Below are positions 1-12,693 of a stretch of DNA of 64,000 bases, in pieces. The stretch lies in contig NC_135549.1 of NCBI RefSeq assembly GCF_964340395.1, positions 14,034,842 through 14,098,841 of the forward strand. Reading direction: 5' to 3'. How positions within the stretch are numbered: the stretch's first letter is position 1; the number at the start of each line of letters is the position of its first letter. The notes under the pieces are model-generated. The model searched no databases and was not told the origin of the DNA. It worked only from the letters and a program-made list of their open reading frames with translations. This stretch comes from Glandiceps talaboti (lineage: Eukaryota > Hemichordata > Enteropneusta > Spengelidae). The position numbers and the translations under genes are program-made.

Positions 1-1173
1 TCTGATAAACAATCATTCTGTGCTCTCAAAATATAAGTGTAAAATACATGGCTCTTATTAGCTATATGAACAACAACAACAACAACAACAATTATAGACA
101 TATTCCAAATTTTATATTGGTTTATCTCCAGTGAGGCTGTATTCTTAAAGTGTGAATACATTATATACCAAGTCTAAATGTGCACAGTATACATTTGATG
201 ATAATGCATGTTCACTTTATATACTCATAGTGTACATTTGTATTTTTAAAGCATTTGGGATATTTTTATTGTGTGATGTGAATCAAGTGCCTGCATCTTA
301 CAAATCATTTATAAGGTCACTTATAATATTTCATTAGTTTGTAGCAGCCATTTTCTTTTTGTGGATAGCCCCAGAACATTAACCCCAAAACTATTTATGT
401 TTGTCCAATAAAATCTCTGGGGTGCAAAAGAATGTGAATTGTTTGTGAGCCAGTAAGATTGAGGAAACTAGGTGTAACATCTCTGTATCACAACTGACAA
501 CAGGGGTATCTTCTATTTTTGATTTACAATTTAAACTAGAAATATTTGTTTCTGAACTGTTGAGAACAGTCTGAAATTCTGAACCACTGATTCACAATTT
601 AAACTTGCGGACAAAAGAAAATGTTTAATTACATTTTATAGGAAAGTCTTGTTATGAAACTTGGCAATGATCTGTTACGACAAAGTGAGAAATGTCAAAT
701 GTCATGTGCATTATATAACAAACCTGAAATCCTCCCATACTATAAGTTTTTCAACAAAATTATACAGTTTTTGTGACTATTTTTCTCAAACAACCAAATT
801 TTTCATGTATTTGATGAGGGGAATTAACAATTCAAATTGATCTGTGACATCCTGCACACATACTCAGAAGTTAGCTGTCTATAACTGCCATATCACATAC
901 AATTCTCAGATAAAAAATAATTATAAACTAAAAATCTAACAGTATTACATCACTTTTCTTGACAATAACTTGCAGACACAAGTCCTGTGTATGTCTATTG
1001 AGTCACTTCACTATCTACCATTTCTCTCTCAGAGCATACAACATATCTTGGAACACACACTCTTTTCTGAAAGTTTCAAGAGACAGAAACATCTGTGTCA
1101 ATATAAGAGATAATTTGTTTATACCTTTCTAAAGACTTGTCAAACTCTAACTCAGGATATATTAGTAGTATGA

Positions 1174-1214
<41 letters not shown>

Positions 1215-1848
1215 TGTTTTTTTGTTTTTTGTGTGTGTAAATGATTTTCATTTTTTAAATGCAATTTTTAAAACTAATTTGATGACTCATTTCTGTCATA
1301 AAACTGTAGAGTTAAGCGGGAAAGGAATTTTTAACAATTTACTCTTAACAAACTTGCACAATTTTAGCCATCACCGCTGAACACCTGCAAAGCCAGTTTC
1401 CACACAGGTACATACAGTAAGCATGGGATCAAGCAAACCTATATAAGATCTGTCACTTTATGTACATTTGCTGAAATCCTTTAATAAAACTTTCTGCAAT
1501 ACATTTTTTTCTAACCAAATTAAGTTCATTTTGCAGTTGGATTTTAACATGGAGATTATGACTTCATTTGTTCAGCAAGATGTATGTCTTGGTAAATAGT
1601 TACAGTATCTGCCAACAATGGAATACCATTATGAACAAAAAAAATCACTAAAACTGAATATACATTAATATTTCATATTCTATAAACATAGTTCTTAGTT
1701 GCAAGATATTTAAACTGAAGCTAAACCAACATGAAATTATATGTCCTTATAAACTACATATAATACATCTATGGATACACACTACGTTATTAGCTATACA
1801 TTGCTACTCATTCAGGACTTTGACCATCTGAAGGCTTTCTGTCATCAG
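1..1848. other. Non-coding, downstream of paralogue A
   Basis: AT-rich sequence with two trinucleotide runs (70-90 and 1174-1213). Part is presumably the 3' UTR of paralogue A; no clear minus-strand AATAAA was fixed near the stop. No coding frame was found that I would defend. Confidence 0.6.
1174..1213. repeat. (GTT)n microsatellite
   Basis: About 13 GTT units. Similar AAC runs occur at 70-90 and 8078-8110. These trinucleotide runs recur throughout the window. Confidence 0.95.
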
Positions 1849-2617
1849 TTATACAGCAGTACCGGTACTTCCATCTGGAGTTTCTGGTTTCTCATTATCC
1901 ACCTCCATTTCAGGTTGACTTTCAGTTTCACCCTCACCTTTGCTTTCCTGTGTTTCACCTTTGGACGTATCAGCATTAGTATCATCCTCACCTTTACTTT
2001 TCTGTGTTTCACCTTTGGACGTACCAATATCAGTAGCATCCTGATCACCTTGGTTTTCTGATGGTTTCTGTGCCTCAACTTTTTTGGCAGTGGTGATACT
2101 TTCACCCTCACCTGCACTTTTTGATTTCTTTGTATCATCTTTAGTATTAGTATTAATATTAACTTTCACTTCAGACTGACTAACAGTTTCATCTGCAGCA
2201 CTGGTGTCAGAGGAAGGAATGGTGTCACTTTGATCTTGAGGTCGATTATCTGATTCTTCTTTTCTTTCAGCCTCTCTTTTCTCTTTCTCTTTCTCTATCT
2301 CTTCCTCAGAGTCCTTCTTTCCCTCATTTGGTTTACTCTGTACTGTTTCTTCATTTGGTTTATCCTGTTCCATTTTTTCTTGGCCTTCCTTAAGACCATC
2401 CACATTACCTCCTATCCTGCCCTGGGGTTCAGGTTCTTTCAGTTGATCACTAGCACTACTTTGAGCCCCAGTTGTGTCTTTCCTATTATCATTTCTGTTC
2501 TCTCCATCAACCTCCATTAATTCATCTCCATTTTTAGATTCGTTGGGTGAGTCTTCCTCCATTTTACTTAAATCTGAAGCACTAGCATCCTCTGGTATTT
2601 TCAACATCTTGATAAAC
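1849..2617 (-). CDS. Last coding exon of paralogue A: acidic low-complexity tail
   Basis: This exon supplies about 256 of the gene's 631 residues. It begins FIKMLKIPEDAS, which aligns with the C-terminal helix of paralogue B (YILKVLPNQSNT) for about ten residues. It then continues as a disordered acidic tail until TAA. The acceptor CAG lies at 2618-2620 and joins in frame to the AG left over from the donor at 3314. Runs of E and K alternate (for example EEEIEKEKEKREAERKEE), with no hydrophobic core and no recognisable domain. Two near-identical copies of SKGETQxSKGE lie close to the end, which suggests slippage growth. The role is unknown; a flexible acidic interaction surface is a guess. Confidence 0.8.
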
Positions 2618-5600
2618 CTGAAGTAGTATTAAAACAACATTATACTATCACTTAATTTATGATATGCTTATAATCATGAGGAAGTAAGTCGATCTTTTGT
2701 ACTTGCTATTGCTAAGTTGTATTTCAACATTTTGAAAACATCAAAACTTTTATTTTTGGTTTTCTATCAATACATTGGTAATATAAAGTCCTGTGTGCTT
2801 TCTCACAAATGCATTATAGAATCTTTAATATATGACCCCAAATGCCACAAACAATTCTGTGGTTCCAATTACATTCAATTTTAAAATAGGTGGGGTAGGC
2901 AGATTTTTATTTTATTTTATTATATTTTTTTTTCATGTGTGAGTGTCTAGTTCAGGTTTTCCAATGTTTTCCATGTGGTCTTTGTGTTATTTATTTCTTC
3001 CTATCAGAAGTACAACCTTTACAGATTGGAAGAACAGTTTTATATTGTCTTTTTAAGTTGATGTCAGTTTTCACACCCACTATTTCTTGCGAGACTTCAC
3101 GATTTTCGTGATTTTATTACTATTTTTCTTGAATACTTAAAAAAAAGTATAGGATCGGCGTGAAAAACTAGATGGGGTCGGGTAACCGGAACCACACAAC
3201 TTTTTTTATTTGGCTTTAGCATCAATATTTTGACACATGTAAATTATACATTAACTATTAAGCCTGAGGTGAAGTGATCTTAACAGCACAATGCATATTT
3301 ATCAACTACATACCTCATTATCTTTTCATCAAGCCACTTTTTATATAGTAGTTCATCTCTCCAAGATGGTGGTAACTTAGTATTTCCTAGTTTACATCCC
3401 AGTAAGGCACCAGCTACTGCTCCATTAGTGTCGGCGTCACCGGCCTAAAAGAGAAAGGATTGATTGTAGATTTATAAAACATAATTAATTGAATTCTGTG
3501 ACTGCTATTAGGCCTTCCAAAACAATTGTGTGGTTCCAATTAAGCTCAATTTTAGAATAGGTGGGGTAGATAGATGGTTTATTTTATTTTTTTTCATGTG
3601 TGGGTGTCTAGTTCAGGTAGTTATGTTTTCTGTTATTATCCATATGGTTTCTGTCTTATTGGTGTCTTCCCATCAGATATTACAGATTGAAAGGACAGTT
3701 TCTACAAACACTATTTCTCATGAGACTTCACAATTTTTGCGATTTTATTCATTTTTTCTCAAAGAAAAGTTTAGGTTTGGATCTGCTAAGCAGAACCAAA
3801 CTATTTGTTTTAGGCCTTAGTGAAATGGCAACTTCACCTGCTTATTTTAAATGCATATCTATAGGTATAAGCTAGTAGTATAGTATGCGCCAATCTTTAT
3901 CTCCAGTGAGAAAAGCAAAAGGAAAACTTTCTTTTCAACAAAAGGAGTCTTTCCCTGTAGCAAATTTTCATAGATTAATAGCAGATTTGTACAAAAGAAA
4001 TTACTCACCTCTCTGACAATAGCTGTCAATGCTTTTTCAAAGTCATCTTGCTTGAAAGCCCAGAAAGCTGCACCAAGACATTTATAGGTGTATCCAATTT
4101 TATCATGTTCATCTAATTCAAGCTCTTTGATGTCACTTATATTCATGTATTGAAAAAGTTCATTTCTCTGGAATTTCAAAGATAAAATACAAATATTATA
4201 CTTTTACATGTCAAATATACTTGTAACACTTTCAGAATGGGATTCAAAGTATGGTTGTTTGGCAGTGCTACATAAAACATGGCGCCAGTGGGATTGCAGC
4301 ACAACTGTACAGTTTTCTTGGTTATGTTTATGCCTATCCAGCCCTGTTGTTACCTTTACCATACATACCATCATTTGGCTGTTGCTATGGGTGTGGTTTT
4401 GTTGCTAGGGATATTTGCATACATTTATAAAATCATTTATTCACTTACCTACCCATCCCTGTTATTTTATAATATGCATAACTTCACTGTTGCTAAGGGC
4501 ATGGTCATGGTTGCTAGGGCAGCTGTGTCAAAATGTTCTGAACAACATCTGCAGAATAACACTTCCAGAAACAACCCTCCATGTTTTAGCCCAATTCACC
4601 AAGTAGTTTTTGAGATAGAAGTTTTTCACCAAAACTGAGATTTTTATACCTAATTTGCATATCACTGATAGGATCATCATATTATGAATACACCTTCATC
4701 TATACATGCCCAGATGTATCCCCATTAAATTTGGAATTACAGATGATTTTTGACCAAAAAGACACATTTTCGACCTAGTTTTTTGACCTAAATCACACAC
4801 ACATGTGATGCGATAATTTTGCTTTGAACAATTTCCCAACTAGATACCAAAAGTAATGTCCCCATCAAATACCAAGGCAATCGGTCTAGTGGTTTTTGAG
4901 TTTAGGTTATGCAGACAGACAAACAGACAGATAGACAGACACCACACCATGCCTAAAGCACTACTCAACTTAATTAGTTCAGTTGTGCTAAAAAAAATTA
5001 GTCCACAACAAAAGAATATAATCCAATGTAATCTTTATTAGCACTAATATGATGACCTGGGATTGAAACATAGATTTTTAAACACAAACCAACTGGTAAT
5101 GAGGGTATTAAACACCAAATATCTGCATCAAAGGGCTCAAAATGCCAAAGAGCAAATGTCAAAAATAGTGCCAATGGCATTGTACCACAACTGTCTTCAT
5201 CCACATGCCAATCCATCCTTGTTGATTGATACCCTAACATATAGCTTCACATATGTGTATACACGTGCTAGTAAAGAAAGAAATTTCAAATTTATGTTAA
5301 ACTTACTTCTTCTTCTTCTTTTAGCAGGTTCTTAGCATGATGGAAACTGTCTTCAATAACACCAGTAACTACAACTTCACCATTTATACCTCTATGACGT
5401 TTTCCCTGTAAGATTATGGCAATAGCAGTTGTCAGGGCAACACAGGAAGCTTGACATCTGAAATATCAAATTACAAAAAATGATGTGAACAAAACTGAAT
5501 ACCAGGAATTGACATTCTGCCATTACAAACTATCACTTCATACTTTATTCAAAAGTGCTCTTTCTTACGTCATGGGGAATGATTTAACATTATAAAATAT

Positions 5601-8077
5601 AATCAAACACTAAAAGGATGTAAGGCCTATGATATTCAGTCTGGAAAATAAACTGTACTCATGTACTCAACTGGAATATTTCAAAAAGTTGAAGGAAAAG
5701 AAAGATAGTATATTACCAGTAACAGTCATATCACTGCTGATGTGACTTACCAAACAAGTGTGCATACCAATAAAAGACATAATATTTCTTCATGAGTCAA
5801 AATGAAAATAAAGAGATTTTCTTATGATTTAACATATTGAGAAATAATAAGGGAAAATAATTTTTTAGTAGGTGTATACATAAATTGCTATGCATCAGTG
5901 GTACATCAATTGACTTTAAGGACTTTATGCACTTCAACCATTACCTCAAATACTGTTCATAATATATATTGTAAGCCAGGTTCAACAAAAATTATGGAAT
6001 ATATACTCTGGTCGCTCTGCATCATGACACTGTGCATCTATCTCACAACAACATGTGTCTATATTTCCTTGGTTCTGCTGTGTTTGAAAGATGAGCCATA
6101 ACACTAAAAATTGCCATTACTTTCCCCAATTTTTTTCATATAACTGACGATGGTACAATTATGTTATTCCCCAATATTTGTCTTCATTCAGCTGGAAACC
6201 TAAGGGTTGTTACTACTCGTCTAATGACTCATAGTGACATTAGGGCCCTTAGGTCACTCGTATTTTCCTTGGCTGAACGAAGAAAATATTGGGGGATATA
6301 TATCTAACTTGTTCTTGTACATGTACCTTGGATCAGCATGAGTTGTCTTACACATGTCTAGTGTATTCTCAATAACTTTATCTATGTCTTCATATTCATG
6401 TATCCCAAGTATTGAAGTCCTCATCAGAGCACCATTGGGTGCTAGATATCTTCCACTGGCATCCCAAACGTCAAATGCAACCTGGTTAGAAACACTTCAA
6501 ATCTTAAAATATTCACCATTGATGAAAGATATTAACAATGACATTGAAATAAAGTGAAATGATTCATTCAATTTATTGTGATCAATATACTTATAAAGTG
6601 TCAGTGATATTATATCAGACAATATTTACTTCAAGAGTTTCATTCATCTTTTTGAGCTGTGACTTTGATAACTATGACTTCAATCAAAGTAGTTCTCCAA
6701 TGTCAGGCAAGTTTATAATTTGATTAAGTTGTAGTATAGAAAGTGGTCACTTTGGCATTTCACTTATGGAACACCACATCACCACATACACACAGCAGGA
6801 TCCTTTAATAAGGGATCATCACACAATGTCCATCATCGCAAACAATGGCCTGTTTTACGGCACTGTTCTTAATGAGTCTCCCAACCTGGATGAACTTTGT
6901 CCATGTTCAGACCCCCACCCCCACCCCATTCATTTATTTCGAGGTGTAGTGGAAGAAATAACACCTCTGGTTTGCGAGAAAGACAATGTCGCACAAACTC
7001 AATAAATGAACATCATTCATTTAGGATAAAAACCCTCCCCCTCCCCTAAACAAATATTCACACATGTGACATCGCACATTTATATATGATGTAAACCATG
7101 ATGAAAACTGTAACTGAACTAAGGGCACATAAATATGTTTCAGATCGTCTGCAGTCACACCAAATCTACTCAATACTCATAATATATGTAACCTATGTGA
7201 GGCTTTACTGACCATCTCATCAACACATTTTTCCGATTTTTAATTTACTGTATTGTTAATTTATCTCACATTAGAAGTAAATTTTTATCAACTTTATCAA
7301 CATCTCAGTAGTAAATACAAAAGGTGTTATCATTGAAGGAGTGAAAGTTTTCTAAATTTGGTTAGAAGTGTAAAAATGAAGTTCAGCAATTGCATTGACG
7401 CCAGACCCCCTTCCTCCTAAACAAAGTTCGCTTATTGAGCTTGTGTGACATTGTGCACTCATCCCTCCGTATTCAGTAATTTTCTTTCACAGAGCCGAAG
7501 AAATTGGGTTATATTGAAATAATTGGACAGAATGATTTTAATCTCTTCAATTGTTTACTTCCCTACAAATAACCAACTGATTACTTGTCTGTTTCTACTC
7601 CCAACTAGCATCGCACAATAATGTTTATTTTGAATGTGAAGTTGATGAAGTATACGGTGTCATGTGACTCATGTCCCAGGAGTGAAATGCCAAAGTATCC
7701 CTGCTTGTGTTCTCTGTTTGAAACCATATCAAATTATTAAAATTTGTATTTATGATCAATATTGTGAACTCAAATAGGGACAACAATGTTTATATGATTC
7801 AGTTCCATTCAAATAATGCATACAGCTACAGTGCTTCCAATTGAAATATGAACAATGAAGTACTGCAATGTATTGATACATCAATGCACTTATCCTGATG
7901 TATTGACATACATTTAGCTATAGTAGTCACAACACTGCCTACACAGAAGCAAAGTTGAATAACAGTTTACTTTGATAATGCCACCAAACAAGTGTGCATG
8001 CAGTATGTTATTCTTTGCTGCACATAAATCCTGTCTATTGCACAATACACCACAGCTAGAAATATGGAGCGATGTCT

Positions 8078-8109
<32 letters not shown>

Positions 8110-10141
8110 CCTCTGTAACTGTAAGAGGTGCCAAATTTGAAATATATGTTATGATTAAATTTAGTTATCAGCATTTATAAATGATGTGCACAATTGCGGC
8201 ACATCTTTGCTTTGACCCTATTAAATTTTGTATAAAGTCACAAACCTACGTATACTGTGATAGTGTATCAATATGTTGCAGTAGTCCATTATTCATACTT
8301 TTGATAGGCAAAATTGCAATCTCATTCCGTGTATATGTTACCTGGTGTGGATTCCTGATAAATTTTTTATCTCTGATAACTTTATAGGTTGTCATTCCTA
8401 TTCCAAGACCACCAGTGTCACCTAGTTCTCTGAATCCTTCATTGGCCCATTTCCTCATCTTCTTGGCAAAATCAGTAGGCATTACCTATACAGATGAATT
8501 GAAAAGTAAATCCAAGTTTGAGAGACTTTGTGCTGGCCCTTAGTGAGTGTACTAATAATGTGCAGTAGATTTGAGTATAAGAGCTCAATAAAATCAATTT
8601 ACATTATCTAGCAAACAGAGTTTCAAAGATTTTCATCCCTACATGAGTGAATTTACATAGGGCATAGTTGTTTTCAGGCAGACCAAGATCATAGGTCATA
8701 ACTTATGGTTGCTAAGTTATGGTTATCATGTTTAGCCAAAGGACCCATGGCATCCTTATCATAAACATACAAGACCATTCAGTTGAAACCCAGCTGAGTC
8801 ATAATGGTTACACAGTAATCAAACCTGTGTCAACTAGCTTTTTCAAAATTAGACAGTTGAAGACTGCCACAATATTATACATGTATATAGAAGAGGTTAA
8901 ATCACAGGCATTTGTTTCCCCGAGATATGTATCAGAATATTTCTATCAGAATACAAGAAAATGTTGATAATATCGATACCATAGACATATTTAGCCACCT
9001 ATATATGATGAAGGGGTAAAATTACACTTGCTTCTGTGATCGCGCAGGTATACTCATCGTGAAAGAAAGCACTTTTTTCTTAATATTAATGAGCTATTTA
9101 CATAATGGTTCTCAGGCTATATCTCAAGAATGCACACTTCAATTCAATATAATTTTGTACATACATTGATGATAACAATTAAAGTGCATGTGACATATAA
9201 GTTTGATAATATATCTTATAGATTTAATGACTCTTTTGCACCATTAATGATTTTCAGTAATTAGGGACCAGTCAGTTTCTTTGGCCGGGGGTGGATTGGG
9301 AGGGGGGTCACCCTGTTTTTGAAATTGGCAGTAGGGGGAGATAAAATGTAGTCTGATATGTTAAAACAACAGACACTGGAATCAATCACTTGTGTTTTTG
9401 GAATGCATGAAAACAAAGAAAAAAAACTTTACCTTTCCTTCATTCTCAAGCAATGATTGCAATATCAAAATCATTTGATCACTGTCATCTGTCCAGTCAC
9501 CAGTTTTCCATCGACTTTGGTGGCACTGATGCTGTAAGACTTCTTTCAACTTGTACGTTAATTTCTCTTTTTTACCATACCACTGGAAATAGATGACACT
9601 TTCACTTTCGATGTGTTGATTTTAAAGAACTCCATGCTTTCGTTTTACACCGTGTCGTGTTTAGAATGTGTATCCATTGACATGCATATAACTTGAAGTT
9701 GATAGACTTTTAACAATGTGTTTTAATATTATACAGTCTAAAGTCTATTCTATCGTTTCACTACGTCTATAAATATACTTTTCTTAATATGCAAAACCAA
9801 CCATGGATCATTGGGTGTGTCAGTGAACTACGCATGATCTATGGTAAAAGTAAATTTGAAACAGAATACAAAACTGACGCCGAGTGATCGATGTATACAC
9901 TTACATAAGTTGCTTCCTCTTTCGACATGAATTCAGTCAAGAGACCAATGGCATCGCCTATACAATTACCATAAATTGCACCCAGGACACGGTCAAGAAA
10001 TTCAGTATGCTCAGTCGACATGGTAACTCCAGTATCAACAGTTAGGGGTTCAGTCATGGCAGGGGTGTGTGTTAATTGCCGTGATCCTGATGTTCTAGAT
10101 ATTCTGTGAAAAAATCGTTGGAACCAGTTATGTATACTCAT
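1849..10141 (-). CDS. ADP-ribosylglycohydrolase (DraG/ARH family) paralogue A, 8 coding exons, 631 aa, acidic C-terminal tail
   Basis: Predicted to cleave ADP-ribose from a protein or small-molecule substrate; the substrate is unknown. Coding exons in transcript order: 9905-10141, 9433-9582, 8342-8485, 6327-6481, 5307-5457, 4009-4167, 3314-3444, 1849-2617. All junctions are GT..AG and the frame stays open. The first ATG after an in-frame stop is at 10141. Seen: GNCIGDAIG near residues 58-66, TDDSDQ near 110-115, and GDADTNG near 334-340. In ARH1 and ARH3 the matching TDD and DxDT/S residues bind the two Mg ions, so the core looks intact. Residues 1-40 are basic (QRFFHRISRTSGSRQL) and could be a mitochondrial presequence; this is inference. 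From about residue 385 the protein is a low-complexity E/K/D/S-rich tail with a repeated TSKGETQ(K/E)SKGE motif; paralogue B lacks it. Intron positions and phases match paralogue B, which shows a tandem duplication. Confidence 0.9.
2838..3222. mobile_element. MITE-like element, copy 1 of a pair, in paralogue A last intron
   Basis: The left end contains TGTGGTTCCAATTACATTC and the right end CGGAACCACACAAC, which are inverted relative to each other. It is similar in order and length to 3508-3819: shared blocks include AGGTGGGGTAG, GTGTCTAGTTCAGGT and GAGACTTCAC. Non-coding. Confidence 0.6.
3508..3819. mobile_element. MITE-like element, copy 2 of a pair, in paralogue A exon 6/7 intron
   Basis: Bounded on both sides by TTAGGCCTT (3508-3516 and 3810-3818), which may be a 9-bp target duplication or part of a palindromic end. 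Inside it parallels copy 1 at 2838-3222 in the same orientation. The two copies flank exon 7 of paralogue A. Non-coding. Confidence 0.6.
4230..5040. repeat. Dispersed repeat copy 1 (paralogue A intron exon 5/6)
   Basis: Contains segments found again at 37030-37490: TTTTTGACCAAAAAGAC, ACAATTTCCCAACTAGATACC, AGTGGTTTTTGAG-like and the end CATGCCTAAAGCACTACT. It ends in a short CAGA-rich run. It has no coding frame; the superfamily is not recognised. Confidence 0.6.
6169..6294. mobile_element. Foldback core of a dispersed MITE (copy 1), in paralogue A intron
   Basis: Terminal inverted repeats start CCCCAATATTT and continue into CTTCATTCAGCTGG / CTTCGTTCAGCC; an inner palindrome contains CCTAAGGG and its reverse. 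Flanking sequence back to about 5930 also matches copy 2, so the full repeat is near 360 bp. No ORF. Confidence 0.65.
6745..7700. mobile_element. Long foldback element in paralogue A intron exon 3/4
   Basis: Ends are inverted: ACTTTGGCATTTCACT at 6749-6764 and AGTGAAATGCCAAAG at 7681-7695. A second inverted pair lies inside (ACAATGTCGCACAAACTCAA near 6985-7005 against the region near 7425-7460). A piece near 6848-6885 (CCTGTTTTACGGCA) recurs at 47265-47300, so the family is dispersed. No credible ORF. Confidence 0.55.
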
Positions 10142-11944
10142 GAAGGCAACCCAACTTCGACAAGGTAGTGTTACGTGTGGTAGAAGCACTGGAATGTCCG
10201 TCCATTACTTTGTGCACCCTGCACCTACAAATCGGGGTCAGTTCGTCGAATAGTTCACCAGTACGCAGAAAATCAAACGAAACTCATCACTTCCGGGTAT
10301 GACATCATGCATCAAATTTATCATAATAAAAAATTTGATCAGACTAGAAAATAAGTCGTTATAATGTGAGGTCAACACTAAACATCAAAACTGCATTGAA
10401 GTAGACCGTTTGCTCTACCATTATATCAGCAATTCATCCCTAAAATACGTCTGTTTTCGTTGGTTGTAAATGATAATTTCATCAGCTGTTGTCGTCATCA
10501 GGAGGGAATTCCCCATCCATGGCATCCATTTAACCAAGTCATGCTACATGTTTGAGGGCGCTATCATGACCTGCATAGTAAGGTCATTCCAGGTCACAAG
10601 TTGCGTGCTTGGACTAGACAAAGTTACTGGAAATTGCAAATTGCATGAACCTGCTGCTAATATTATTTTGTACATACAACCCGCAAAAAAACACCAGTGC
10701 CTTTACTTGAATGAAGTGAGCCAAGGAAAGACTTCACACAAAAACAAAATCAGGTAAAAACAACGATCTAACAGAAAACAACAGTGGGTACTTTTTATGT
10801 GGTTCATACAATGCCTTTATCCAGTTTGTTTACACCTGAGAAAATAACGATGTAACAGTAACAGTCATACTCAATGTTATAACTTTAGAGGTCTATCAGT
10901 GTCATGGGATCCGGGTTTCTATATATAGGGTTTATATTGCGATAAGTTACCGGCACAAATACATTGTATTTGTTTGCATGAACCTTGTCTCATGCCTCTG
11001 CATTTTCTTCCATTTGTCTTTATAAAAAACAACAACCATAAACTTACAGCCATTTCAATATTTTAATTATTACTTTTATATCTTATTTACAATTCATATA
11101 CAAATCTCTAAATATTATTTGCCAAATACACATAATATACATTTCAATATAAAAAGTACAATACATTTCATCTTGGTTAGTGCCAAGACAAATGTATCAA
11201 AACAATTATTTTCATGATAAGAGTAAACATACACAATTCTATATTCAAGGCTTTTTTGTAGTGACTCATTTTGTGAATGATATTATAGCTTGCTATGGTA
11301 CCCAACAATTGACACTACAAAAAAAATGCAATATTCTAAAAACACAATAAAAAGAATAGGATAAGTTAGACTATTTAAAAGCAGAGGATAAAAAGATTTT
11401 GAAATTGCACCATGGATGTAGCCACCCTTTATTTATTGCAAGAGAAACTCCAAGCATAAAAGTCAAATATTACAGTGTTGTCAGTCACTATTCATACATA
11501 TGGAATGTCATACCTTCACACTGTAAGTTGAACATCATTACGAGTTAAAATAACATATCTGTGATGAGTACTGCCTTCATCTATCATCCTTCCTGTTAAA
11601 ATAATCTAAATTGTGTACACAAATAGATTTCAGATTCCCCTTTACAACTTATTACCCCAAATATCCAAAAATTACAAGTAAAATTTTTTTGTAAAATCTT
11701 GTTTGATAATCCAATTGTGCTTTATACTGTATATCATGTGAATTTCTCCTTCCAACTATCATGAAACATTAGATACTATAAACAAGCATACTAAAGGAAA
11801 TATATACAATTTATCATACAGAAAATTTTCATAATCTAAAATAGAATTTTAGCACATAAAATGTTTTATTTATTAAAATCTAATAAATTGTAGGATTTCT
11901 TGGTTCTTGGTCATCAGGTTAAACCTTGACTGATGGACTTAGTA

Positions 11945-12205
11945 AAACAATGTCAGTAAAACAATGTCCACTGGTCCTGGGTCCGGGACTAGCAATTTTT
12001 GTGGGCGGACCACACAAATTGTACCTTGTCTGGTCCATCAGACCAGTACCTTACTGTTAATAACTATGTTAAAAAATCGTCTGAATATACAGCTTCATAC
12101 TAAGGTATGATTTAATGTTTCACATGGGACCACTAATTCTTTCTGCAGGACCACTGGATTTTTTAAGGCACTAGTCCGGGGACCACCAGTTCACAAAATG
12201 ATTTG
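11945..12205. mobile_element. Imperfect foldback repeat between the two hydrolase genes
   Basis: A left segment (CCACTGGTCCTGGGTCCGGG) is mirrored by a right segment (AGTCCGGGGACCACCAGTTC). A central palindrome, TCTGGTCCATCAGACCAG, is also present. Non-coding; boundaries are approximate. Confidence 0.45.
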
Positions 12206-12504
12206 TTCACCCCTGAATGTTGTTGCAACTCTTGTGCAATCGCTACAAATTTATAAATAGGTCCAGACTCTCACTAAGAGGTGTTTTCAAAGGAAAGAAA
12301 ATAGACAGTTGAGTCAATTCTAATGATGTGGAACAGACTCTACTTCAGACAAAACAGTTGGTTGTATTATTAAATCAATATGTTGCAACCCACACTAAAG
12401 AAGAAATACTCATTCCATAGCAACCCATTACATAAGTACATAAAAATCATAGGCCATAAGTTTTGGAATTTTTAACCTTCAAACAAGATCAGCCTAGTAA
12501 TAAT

Positions 12505-12693
12505 ATGTTCTTGTACCCACGACTATGGGTTCTTATTATTTACGAGTAATGTTTCACCTGTTCAGATCGACAGGCTTTGTCAAACTATCCATTTGCTGGC
12601 TTTACTGCTAGGTGGCAGTTTGACACAGCCTGTTAACCTGAACAGGGGAAACATTACCCTTATTAAGAATCCTTGGTCGTGGTACAAGAATGT
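12505..12693. mobile_element. About 190-bp foldback element with arms of about 85 bp
   Basis: The left arm reads TTCTTGTACCCACGAC and later AGTAATGTTTCACCTGTTCAG. The right arm is the imperfect reverse complement (CTGAACAGGGGAAACATTAC, then GTCGTGGTACAAGAA). The element lies between paralogues A and B. No ORF. The RNA would form a long hairpin. Confidence 0.7.

Noticed and set aside
10142-10189. Extended hydrolase A start with codons upstream of 10141
   Set aside because: The apparent start at 10189 is GTG. The first ATG after the in-frame stop is at 10141, more likely for an animal gene.
10470-10757. 95-codon frame with faint PAN/apple-domain flavour (CIVRSFQVTSC, TGNCKLH)
   Set aside because: Few matching positions, no splice-bounded exon and no partner exons nearby; it could be an old gene fragment but cannot be supported.
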